64,000 bases of DNA, from NCBI GenBank assembly GCA_024234365.1, contig JACKOK010000002.1, forward strand, positions 310,001 to 374,000. The letters are read 5' to 3'. Under the pieces are notes generated by a model. It searched no databases, was not told the origin of the DNA, and was given only the letters and a program-made list of their open reading frames with translations. How positions within the stretch are numbered: position 1 is the stretch's first letter; each line of letters begins with the position of its first letter. Below, piece by piece: positions 33,961 to 41,510 of this stretch. The stretch is from Pseudomonadales bacterium (GTDB lineage Bacteria > Pseudomonadota > Gammaproteobacteria > Pseudomonadales > Pseudohongiellaceae). Both the position numbers and the translations under genes were made by a program.

Positions 33961-35963
33961 GCCTGTTCTCCTGTGGTCTGCTTGAGATAGTGCATCGGGC
34001 CGCCGCGGAAGGGGGCGAAACCCGTGCCGAACACCATGCCGGCATCCAGCAGATCGGCATCGGCAACGATACCGTCCTGCAGGGCGGACAGGCACTCGTC
34101 GGTATAGCTCTTGATCAGGCGTGCACGGATGGGGGCAAGATCCTGGCCGGCCGGCACATCCTGGCGTTTTACGGGTTTGTCCTTTTCCCAGCGATAAAAG
34201 CCCTGGCCGGACTTGCGCCCCAGGCGCCCCTGTTCAACAAGCACCTCCAGTGCGGTGACGGCATTGCCTGCGGCCTCGGAAATCTCGCTGCCCTGCGCTT
34301 TTTCGCTCAGGGTGCGGGTCACCATCAGGCATACATCCAGGCCAACGGTATCCGCGAGCTCCACCGGCCCCATCGGCATGCCGAAGCTAAGCGCTGCCTC
34401 ATCAATGAGCTCGATCGGGATGCCCTCCTGGTGCAGGATCATGGCCTCTTGCATATAGGGGGCAAGGATGCGGTTGACGAGAAAACCGGGGCTGCTTTTC
34501 ACGGGCAGCGGATAGCGGTTGATCTGCCCACAGAAGGCCGCGCCTTTGCGCAGCATGTCTTCGTCACTGCTCGCTCCGCGCACGACTTCCACCAAGGGCA
34601 TTTTCGCCACCGGGTTAAAAAAATGCAGGCCGATGAGCCGTTGCGGGGCCGACAGGGCGGATGCAATCTCCTCGATGGGAATGGAAGAGGTATTGGTGGC
34701 GAGTATGGCTCCTGGTTTCAGGCGTGGTTCCAGGGATTGCAGCAAGGCCTGCTTGGCGTCGAGGCGCTCCACGATGACCTCTATGACCACATCGGCGTGT
34801 TCCACGCCCTTGCCTTCGAGATCGGGGCGCAGACGCTCCAGAGCGGCTTTGACGGCCGCGCTGTTCATGCGTTTTCTGCGGAACAGGGCCTCGGCGCGTT
34901 TGAGTGCGGGCGTGATGAACTGCATTTCGCGATCCTGCAGTGTCACTTCCAGCCCCTGCAGTACGCACCAGGCGGCAATATCGCCGCCCATGACACCCGC
35001 GCCGATGACGTGCACGCGCCGTGCCCGGAATTCACTCTGGCGTCCTTCACGCTTGAGCCGGTCCATCAGGCCGAACACCCGCCGCAGCCCCTGTGCCTGG
35101 GGTGTCACCATCAGCTTGCCGACGGCGATGGCCTCGGCGTGCATCATGGCATCGCAGTCTCCGCCGAAGCTTTCCCAGGTATCGATCAGGCGATAAGGAG
35201 CGGGGTAATGCTCCTCTCGTGCTCTCAGCGCGGTCTGTTTGCGCATCTGTCTGGCCAGCAGGGGGCGCAGCAGGCTACTGTTGCTAAGGCGTGCCGGCAG
35301 TGAAGGCTTGCGGCTTTTACGGCGGCTCAGGATTGCCCGTCGGGCAGCCCAGAGCAGTTCCTCATGTCGGCCAATGACTTCGTCCACGAGGCCAATAGCG
35401 CGGGCCTGACGCGCGTTCAGCTGGCGGGCAGAGAGCATCAGCTCCATGGCCTTGAGCCCGCCGAGGCGATGCACGGAGCGGGCTGAGCCGCCAAAGCCGG
35501 GGAAAATGCCGAGCTGTACTTCGGGAAAGCCGATTTTGGTGCCGGGCAGGTCGCGTGCGATGCGATAACTGCAACTCAGGGCAAGTTCGAGACCGCCCCC
35601 CAGGCAATAGCCCTCGAAGGCTGCCACACTTGGGCAGGGAAGTGCTTCCAGGCGGCGGAAAATCGCGTGCACTTCCTCTATTGAACGGGTGACGGCCTGG
35701 GCATCGTCGAAGCCTTCAAATTCGCGAATATCCGCCCCCAGAATAAAGCCCCCGGGCTTGCCGGACAGGATGGCGACCCCTGTGGGCAGGTGCTCCCCGG
35801 CGTAGTGCAGCAGGGTGTCCAACTCACGCAGAACGTCACTGGACAGTGCATTGACGGACTCGCCCTTGCGGTCCAGCAACAGCCAGAGGATATCCTGGCT
35901 ATCGCGTCGTACACGCCAGTGCTGGCACAGGGGAAGGCTTGCATTTGCAGGGGTATTGCTCAT
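33957..35963 (-). CDS. fadJ: Enoyl-CoA hydratase / 3-hydroxyacyl-CoA dehydrogenase, FadJ-like
   Basis: A 668-residue two-part enzyme. The N-terminal crotonase domain (about 10-200) has FILGADIREFEGFDDA and the GGGLELALSCSYRIA oxyanion region. The NAD-binding hydroxyacyl-CoA dehydrogenase domain has HVIGAGVMGGDIAAW and LKPGAILATNTSSIPI, followed by the C-terminal domain with FNPVAKMPLVEVVRG and MGPVELADTVGLDV. It performs two beta-oxidation steps and is coupled to the thiolase gene. It is about 45 residues shorter than E. coli FadJ. I start at 35963 (MSNTPANAS) because GGAG lies 6-9 bases upstream and the extension is out of character. Confidence 0.9.
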   Translation of the reverse strand: MSNTPANASLPLCQHWRVRRDSQDILWLLLDRKGESVNALSSDVLRELDTLLHYAGEHLPTGVAILSGKPGGFILGADIREFEGFDDAQAVTRSIEEVHAIFRRLEALPCPSVAAFEGYCLGGGLELALSCSYRIARDLPGTKIGFPEVQLGIFPGFGGSARSVHRLGGLKAMELMLSARQLNARQARAIGLVDEVIGRHEELLWAARRAILSRRKSRKPSLPARLSNSSLLRPLLARQMRKQTALRAREEHYPAPYRLIDTWESFGGDCDAMMHAEAIAVGKLMVTPQAQGLRRVFGLMDRLKREGRQSEFRARRVHVIGAGVMGGDIAAWCVLQGLEVTLQDREMQFITPALKRAEALFRRKRMNSAAVKAALERLRPDLEGKGVEHADVVIEVIVERLDAKQALLQSLEPRLKPGAILATNTSSIPIEEIASALSAPQRLIGLHFFNPVAKMPLVEVVRGASSDEDMLRKGAAFCGQINRYPLPVKSSPGFLVNRILAPYMQEAMILHQEGIPIELIDEAALSFGMPMGPVELADTVGLDVCLMVTRTLSEKAQGSEISEAAGNAVTALEVLVEQGRLGRKSGQGFYRWEKDKPVKRQDVPAGQDLAPIRARLIKSYTDECLSALQDGIVADADLLDAGMVFGTGFAPFRGGPMHYLKQTTGEQA

Positions 35964-36030
35964 GGTGGAGTTCCTCGGGATATGCGAGGGATTCAAACAG
36001 TTTTCCCGAAACAAGACAACCGGATGACGC

Positions 36031-37926
36031 TCAGCCGGAGGGCTGCTCTGGGGCGGGGGCAGCCGCTTCCGGGTGTGCCAACTGGCACACAAGCGTGATG
36101 CTGAAACGGGTGCCGTGGCCGAACTGCGAAAGCCACTGCGCCTGGGCCTCGATTTCCTGGGCACGGGATTGAATATTGTGAATGCCGTTTCCCATTGCGC
36201 CCTCGCGATCGAATCCGCGCCCATTGTCGGTGACCGCAAATGCGCAGTGCTTCTCGTCGATCGTCACGTCGATATGCACCTGATTCGCACTGGCATGGCG
36301 GATGATGTTGCTGACGACCTCCTTGAGGATCCTGTTGAGATTGAAGGCAATGCGTGACGGGAGAATGCGTTCATCTCCGGGAATGCGCTGTGTCCAGATG
36401 ACCTCGTGACCGGAGCCCTGCAGACGCAGTTCGGTTTCCTCGCGGATGTCGCTCAGGAAGGTGTGCAGCAGCTGGTCCGGATGATTGGCTCTGGAGACTG
36501 CCTGGCGTAGACTCTCCAGCGCAGAGCGTGCCATGTTGCTCAGTTTGTTGCTTTGCTCTGCATGAACGATGGAGAGCAGTTTTGAGCCTACATCGTCGTG
36601 CAGTTCCCGGTAGATATTCAGGCGCTCCTGTTCCGCCGCCTGACGAAGTTCCAGGACGCGGCGTTCGGCGTAGCTGCTTTCAATCAGCTTGCGGCTCTCC
36701 TCGATTTTTGCTTCCAGATCCCGGTTGGCCTCTTCGGCCACGGTCAAGGCGTTGTGGAAACGCCACAGCAGTGTGCCGATAAACACCAGGAACAGCAGGG
36801 GGATGCCGAAATGGGCATAGAACATATTGCCTTCCCATTGTGCAGTGCTGCCGAAAAACATCAGGAAATAGTTGTGTGCAAACAGCGCAATCTGCACAAA
36901 CAGGGCAAGGCTCACGACGATGGCGGAGGCATTGTGTTCGCGAATGGCCAACTTCGCCACCCGGAACACGATGATGCTGAGCGCGATAAACCCGACGAGG
37001 TGGATGGAATAGGCGACGAGAAAGAAGTATTCCGGAGAGGTGAAAAAGTGGGTGATAGAGGCAAGCACGGTCCAGACCAGAAACAGGCGCTCTCTGCCCG
37101 GGCGTTTGACATTCTGTATCAGGCGGCCAATAAACCCGTACATGCAGAAAATGGAGGTGTCAATGGCAACATGAACCAAAGGCAGCCACACGCTGTAAGG
37201 AATGGGGTTGAGCAGAATGACCATGTGTGAGGTCATCGCGCTCCAGGACAGGCTCATGCCACTGAACCACAGATAGACGGTGTCCCGTCGGCGAACCAGC
37301 CACAGCGACAGGCTGGCCAGTGTCAGGCCGATGCCGAGGGCAAGGAATATTTCGTTGAGCTCGACCTGGCGCAGCATGCGTGCATTCATCAGGGGAGTCA
37401 GCGCCTCCATGTCGCCAAACACCACCGGGGCAAAAGTCCCGCCCCAGGCGCTGCGGCTCAGGCGCACCATGACTTCATTGGTATCGCTTTGCCAGGCCGG
37501 TTCCTGAATGGCAACGAGCATGGGGTGGTTCCAGGACATGGTTTCCCGGCCCGGCTGCTGTAGGCTGCTGGCCAGTTCGTGACCATTGAAGTACACCGCA
37601 ATGGCAAGATTGAAACGCCAGAAGTACAGCCCGAGTGTCTCTGCCTGAGCGGTGTTGTCAACAGGGAAACGGAACCAGACATAGCGGCTGTTCCCTTGCA
37701 GGGGATCGTCCCTGGAGGCATCTTCGAAGGTGTTGTAGGGCAGAACATCGGCTTGCCAGGGAGCCCCTGGCGGAGGCGGCTCCATGGAATCCCAGTACAC
37801 GGACTCCACCTCCTGAATCAGGCGCAGGGAGTCCACAAGTGGCGGTTGTGCCAGAGCAGTCGCCGGCAGCAACAGGAGCAGGTTCAGCGTGAGGAGAGAC
37901 AAACGGCGACAGATTCTGCGGTACAT
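36031..37926 (-). CDS. Membrane sensor histidine kinase, 7TMR-DISM type
   Basis: A 631-residue protein with a signal-like N-terminus (LLLLLPATALAQ), an extracellular sensing region (about 30-215) with jelly-roll character, then seven hydrophobic segments (about 215-410), matching 7TMR-DISM receptors. A coiled coil (about 415-460) leads to a HisKA_3-type dimerisation domain with the phospho-histidine in RELHDDVGSKLL. A HATPase domain follows, with N box EVVSNIIRHA and G1 DNGRGFD. A reading frame runs further upstream, but that part is out-of-phase noncoding sequence. It is divergent from its presumed partner response regulator at 38107. The signal sensed is unknown. Confidence 0.85.
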   Translation of the reverse strand: MYRRICRRLSLLTLNLLLLLPATALAQPPLVDSLRLIQEVESVYWDSMEPPPPGAPWQADVLPYNTFEDASRDDPLQGNSRYVWFRFPVDNTAQAETLGLYFWRFNLAIAVYFNGHELASSLQQPGRETMSWNHPMLVAIQEPAWQSDTNEVMVRLSRSAWGGTFAPVVFGDMEALTPLMNARMLRQVELNEIFLALGIGLTLASLSLWLVRRRDTVYLWFSGMSLSWSAMTSHMVILLNPIPYSVWLPLVHVAIDTSIFCMYGFIGRLIQNVKRPGRERLFLVWTVLASITHFFTSPEYFFLVAYSIHLVGFIALSIIVFRVAKLAIREHNASAIVVSLALFVQIALFAHNYFLMFFGSTAQWEGNMFYAHFGIPLLFLVFIGTLLWRFHNALTVAEEANRDLEAKIEESRKLIESSYAERRVLELRQAAEQERLNIYRELHDDVGSKLLSIVHAEQSNKLSNMARSALESLRQAVSRANHPDQLLHTFLSDIREETELRLQGSGHEVIWTQRIPGDERILPSRIAFNLNRILKEVVSNIIRHASANQVHIDVTIDEKHCAFAVTDNGRGFDREGAMGNGIHNIQSRAQEIEAQAQWLSQFGHGTRFSITLVCQLAHPEAAAPAPEQPSG

Positions 37927-38106
37927 ACAAGGTCCGAAATGCGGGTCGGTGTCCCGTATTCTACAGGCAAACCCCGCGGGGAACAGTCCTGGCGGCAGCC
38001 CCCTTTTCGGGGGTGTACAAGCCCGGTGCCCTCGCATAAAGTCAAACCCAGCACAGAGGTGGTTTTTCCACCACATGATCATTATAAAAACGCTCCGGAC
38101 CGACTC

Positions 38107-38760
38107 ATGCTGCCGCTGATCAATGGAAATGCACTCATTGTCGAAGACAACCCCGATACCCGCGACTGGCTGGTGTCCTGCGTGAATGCGGCATTTCCCG
38201 AATTGCATATGCATACGGCAGGCGATGTAAAGGAAGGGCAGGCCCTCATTGCCCGCTATAACATCGACCTGGCGGTAATCGATCTCGGCTTGCCGGATGG
38301 CAGTGGCATCGAGCTGATCAAATCCCTGGCCCTGCGGGACTATGCGTCCTATATCGTGGTCGCCACCATTTATGACGACGACAAAAATCTGTTTTCTGCC
38401 CTGAAGGCCGGTGCCAAGGGCTATATCCTCAAGGACCAGGACCGGGAGCGGATCGTCAGCTACCTCAAGGGGATCAACAAGAACCGCCCGCCCCTGTCGG
38501 CAGCCTCCTCGCGTCGCCTGATCGAGCACTTCAACAGCAAGGGGGATGCACTGGGGCAGTCACAGCTTACCGCACGGGAATCGGAGGTGATCTGTCTGAT
38601 CGGTAAGGGCTACAGCGTGGAGGATGCCGCGGCCCTGCTGCATCTGTCCCCCGACACCGTCAAGGGCTATATCAAGAGCATCTATACCAAGCTGGGAATC
38701 GGCAACCGTGCCGAGCTGACGCTGGAAGCGGTGCGTCTTGGCCTGATTGATTCCGTCTGA
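38107..38760 (+). CDS. LuxR/NarL-family response regulator
   Basis: A 217-residue two-domain regulator. The receiver (about 5-120) has the acidic pair in IVEDNPD, the phospho-acceptor aspartate in LAVIDLGLPDGSG and the lysine in GYILKDQD. The C-terminal GerE/LuxR helix-turn-helix has LTARESEVICLIGKGYSVEDAA and SPDTVKGYIKSIYTKL. HisKA_3 kinases normally phosphorylate NarL-type regulators, and the divergent neighbour is such a kinase, so they likely form one system. The 180-bp shared upstream region would hold both promoters. Confidence 0.9.
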   Translation: MLPLINGNALIVEDNPDTRDWLVSCVNAAFPELHMHTAGDVKEGQALIARYNIDLAVIDLGLPDGSGIELIKSLALRDYASYIVVATIYDDDKNLFSALKAGAKGYILKDQDRERIVSYLKGINKNRPPLSAASSRRLIEHFNSKGDALGQSQLTARESEVICLIGKGYSVEDAAALLHLSPDTVKGYIKSIYTKLGIGNRAELTLEAVRLGLIDSV

Positions 38761-38822
38761 ACCTGGCATTGACCCAGTGCTTTGTTATGATGGCCCGGAT
38801 TCACACATCCGGAGTTCGCCCT

Positions 38823-39380
38823 GTGCATAGCATGCTGTCGGCAATCGTGTCGCAAAAATACCTGAACCTTCTGATAGTGCTGCTGTGTCTGCAGGCCTGT
38901 GCCGGCACCCGGGTGCTTGAGCAGTGGCCGGAGGATATTCCACAGCAGTCCTATTTCCGCCAGGTCTATGCGATAGATGAAGACAATCGCGGGCGGCAGT
39001 CCGAACAGGAATATCTGACCTGGGTGGCCCGTTTCTATGAGGGCTGGGAGCTGATGCCCTTCGGCTGGGAAGACATCACCGATTCTGTCCTGGTGGATCT
39101 GCCATCGCGGGAGCACCGGGGGCTTGAGCGTCGCATGCGCCGTCTGGGAGCCCAGATATCCGCCGAGTGGGCAAAGGATAACGATGTCCGTCTCATCGAT
39201 TCGGGCATGCTGGGGCTGTGGGCAGAAGTCATGCAGGCACAATACAGCCCCGAATATCGTCTGGTGGCGGTTGAGCTGATTGCCAGGGACGTGGGGCAGT
39301 TGCTCAAGGGAGCGCTGACCCGGGAATATGTTGATGAGCAGCGTTATAACGAGCTGCTCGGCATTTCACTGGAGCCATGA
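38823..39380 (+). CDS. Predicted lipoprotein of unknown function
   Basis: A 185-residue protein with a hydrophobic signal and lipobox LQAC (Cys26), so lipidated. The mature part has a WLARF-like segment (EYLTWVARFYEGWELMPFGW) followed by charged helices with alternating Arg and Glu; no catalytic motif is visible and no family is recognised. I start at GTG 38823 because GGAG lies 8 bases upstream; the frame also opens further upstream without a ribosome site. It overlaps the convergent DUF1857 gene by 15 bp. Confidence 0.7.
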   Translation: MHSMLSAIVSQKYLNLLIVLLCLQACAGTRVLEQWPEDIPQQSYFRQVYAIDEDNRGRQSEQEYLTWVARFYEGWELMPFGWEDITDSVLVDLPSREHRGLERRMRRLGAQISAEWAKDNDVRLIDSGMLGLWAEVMQAQYSPEYRLVAVELIARDVGQLLKGALTREYVDEQRYNELLGISLEP

Positions 39381-39860
39381 GTTGGCACCGGGCAGGCCCT
39401 CGGCGGCAAAACGGCGCAGCAGGCTGATGGCGTTGCGGTCATTCTCCAGATAGGCCTGTTTGAGGTACTCGTCCACGTTGATGCCGCCCGCCCCGTTGCC
39501 CGAATCCCGTCGATACAGAAAGCGCACAAACAGGTGGCCGGGCACGGGCTCCTCGATGCGGGTGATGCTTTCCGCAAACAGGATCGGCTTTTCCTCTGCG
39601 GGCCGGGTATGAATTTCCTGTTCATCCAGCAGCACAACGCGATCAAGCAGGGAATGCTCGCCAAAGCCGAGCACCCGGATAAATCCGTCCTCGGTCATCT
39701 GTGCAATGCGGCACTGCAGGTTCGGAGTGAAATGCCCGGGGTGCTTCGCCCTGAACACGAGCCCTTCCCACAGCTGGGTCCGGCTCATGAAAGGGATGTG
39801 AGGCGCCTTCGGGTCATTGATTTCTATCAGGTGTTCGAATTCGAGCATAGGGCTTGTCAA
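39366..39860 (-). CDS. DUF1857 (AtaL-like, SRPBCC fold) protein
   Basis: A 164-residue protein opening EFEHLIEINDPKAP, then FMSRTQLWEGLVFRAKHP and a FTPNLQCRIAQM segment, matching DUF1857/AtaL-like proteins. These have the START-like SRPBCC fold that binds hydrophobic ligands. The last 30 residues form helices after RFLYRRDSG. No enzymatic residues can be named. Its ATG overlaps the stop of the Yip1-type gene (ATGA), so the two are cotranslated. Confidence 0.8.
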   Translation of the reverse strand: MTSPMLEFEHLIEINDPKAPHIPFMSRTQLWEGLVFRAKHPGHFTPNLQCRIAQMTEDGFIRVLGFGEHSLLDRVVLLDEQEIHTRPAEEKPILFAESITRIEEPVPGHLFVRFLYRRDSGNGAGGINVDEYLKQAYLENDRNAISLLRRFAAEGLPGANSWLQ

Positions 39861-40456
39861 CCGTCGGTGAATACGGGCATGGCGCCCATTTCCCAGAGTA
39901 TCACTGTGGCACCGAGCAGGGCCACCGTCAGCACCAGACCAACGGCTACCGTTGCACTGGCAAACAGGAAGCCGCGCTCTTTTGGCATTTCATAAAAAAT
40001 GGGAATGCCGATGTAGAGCAGGTAGAGCGTATAGGCTGCCGCCAGTGTGCCCAATATCATGTCCAGCCACAGTACCGGATACAGCCCGGTCAGGCCGACG
40101 ATGAACATGGGGGTGCACATATAGGATGCCACTGCGATGCCACGGGCGAGCTCGTTGTGCTGTGCATCATAGGTCTTGGCCATCCAGTAGACCATGTACC
40201 CAAGGAAGGCAACACTGAGCAAAATGGCAACATAGAAGAGCCCCATGATCTGGGCGGCCGAGGCCGAGGTCAGCAAGATGGTGCGCCCGCCCAGCTCCCA
40301 GCCTATCTGCGAGGCGCCATACCACCAGGCCAGCGGCGGCAGAATGGCGAGCCATAACAGATGTCGCAGGTAATGGCCGGCGACAGAGTGTTGTTCTTCG
40401 CGGATCTTTGCCCATTCTTCATGGGGGTGACTCAAGATTCCAACTAGATGCTTCAT
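39857..40456 (-). CDS. Yip1-family membrane protein
   Basis: A 199-residue protein with a short cytoplasmic N-terminus (LVGILSHPHEEWAKIREEQHS, typical of bacterial Yip1-domain proteins) and five hydrophobic segments. The segments cover HYLRHLLWLAILPPLAWW, ILLTSASAAQIMGLFYVAILL, MFIVGLTGLYPVLWLDMILG, AAYTLYLLYIGIPIFYEM and GFLFASATVAVGLVLTVALLG. Function is unknown. The start at 40456 has AGGAG 7 bases upstream; upstream codons lack one. It overlaps the DUF1857 gene by 4 bp. Confidence 0.8.
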   Translation of the reverse strand: MKHLVGILSHPHEEWAKIREEQHSVAGHYLRHLLWLAILPPLAWWYGASQIGWELGGRTILLTSASAAQIMGLFYVAILLSVAFLGYMVYWMAKTYDAQHNELARGIAVASYMCTPMFIVGLTGLYPVLWLDMILGTLAAAYTLYLLYIGIPIFYEMPKERGFLFASATVAVGLVLTVALLGATVILWEMGAMPVFTDG

Positions 40457-40548
40457 GGGTTTCTCCTGATCTTCGAGAGATCTTTCGTTCTTGTATTGTT
40501 CCGGTCCAACGCATTCATTCAACGCACGAATTCAACTTACTGGGTCTT

Positions 40549-41298
40549 TCAATGGGATGCATGGGGCAACCCGATTCCGATGGGCACTCCTGTTATCAGC
40601 AGCAATGAGCCTGTTCCCAGGGCAATCATGCCCAGGCCTGCAATAGCGCGTACATGGGGAGCTGCCAGCCTTGGAGCAATGACCTGCACCAGCCCTCCGG
40701 TGGCCAGTACGAAGGGCAGGGTGCCCAGTCCGAAGCTGGCCATCAGGGCGGCTCCCTGCAACGCACTTCCGGAGGCCAGTGCCAGGCCCAGCATGCTGTA
40801 GACGATGCCGCAGGGCAGCAAGCCCCAGGTGGCTCCGGCAATCACTCGGCCCCCCGAGCCACCGGTATTGAGCCGGGCGAGGCCGCGCAGAAGCGGGCGC
40901 AGCAGCCGTGCACCGGCTGCCTCCAGGCGTGACAGGCCGCGCCACCAACCAGCAACGTTGAGACCGATAGCGATCATCAACAGTGCCGCCAGCAATCGCA
41001 ACAGCAGAGCCGGCCCGTTACCCCAGCCGTGCAGCATGGCGCTGCCGGCCCCTGCCAGTGCACCGAGACTGGCGTAGGCGAGCAATTTGCCGCTGCCCAG
41101 GCTCAAGGCATCGGTGAGGGCATAGCGCATCGCGCCGGGCTGCAGCGACAGGGCGGGTGCGGCTGCCTGCCAGTGCAGGGGCTGCGCCTGCTGAGAACGG
41201 CTGCTCAGCAACAGGGCCGAGGCCACACTGCCACACATGCCCACGCAGTGTGGGGCACTCAGCAGGCCGAGCAGGAAGGCCATCAGCAGCTCGTTCAT
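40549..41298 (-). CDS. TauE/SafE (UreH-like) membrane protein of the cbb3 cluster
   Basis: A 249-residue membrane protein with six or so hydrophobic helices. It opens ELLMAFLLGLLSAPHCVGMCGSV, the hallmark of the TauE/SafE-UreH-type proteins found at the end of cco assembly clusters. Related proteins are thought to move copper or sulfur species in oxidase assembly, but the substrate here is not shown by sequence. The first helix carries H-C-x3-C (APHCVGMC), possible copper ligands. Its ATG overlaps the ccoS stop by 4 bp. Confidence 0.85.
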   Translation of the reverse strand: MNELLMAFLLGLLSAPHCVGMCGSVASALLLSSRSQQAQPLHWQAAAPALSLQPGAMRYALTDALSLGSGKLLAYASLGALAGAGSAMLHGWGNGPALLLRLLAALLMIAIGLNVAGWWRGLSRLEAAGARLLRPLLRGLARLNTGGSGGRVIAGATWGLLPCGIVYSMLGLALASGSALQGAALMASFGLGTLPFVLATGGLVQVIAPRLAAPHVRAIAGLGMIALGTGSLLLITGVPIGIGLPHASH

Positions 41299-41507
41299 GC
41301 CGCGTCCTCCCTGCGGGGTGTGGCGTCAGGTTTCCGCGCGATACTGGTTTCGTTCTGGCTCTCGTCTTCATCTTCATCAAACAGAATGCTGTAGGCCTGG
41401 CGATCGAGGTCCTCGAACTGCTCGTGGCGGGCGGACCAGACAAATGCCCACAGGGACAGCGCAACGAGCGCAACGGTGACGGGGATGAGGACCAGAAACA
41501 GTTCCAT
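41295..41507 (-). CDS. ccoS: cbb3 oxidase maturation protein CcoS
   Basis: A 70-residue protein with one N-terminal membrane helix (LVLIPVTVALVALSLWAFVW), then FEDLDRQAYSILFDEDED, the motif that defines CcoS/FixS. CcoS is needed to insert cofactors into cbb3 oxidase. It follows ccoI by 3 bp and overlaps the next gene. Confidence 0.93.
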   Translation of the reverse strand: MELFLVLIPVTVALVALSLWAFVWSARHEQFEDLDRQAYSILFDEDEDESQNETSIARKPDATPRREDAA

Positions 41508-41510
41508 GGC

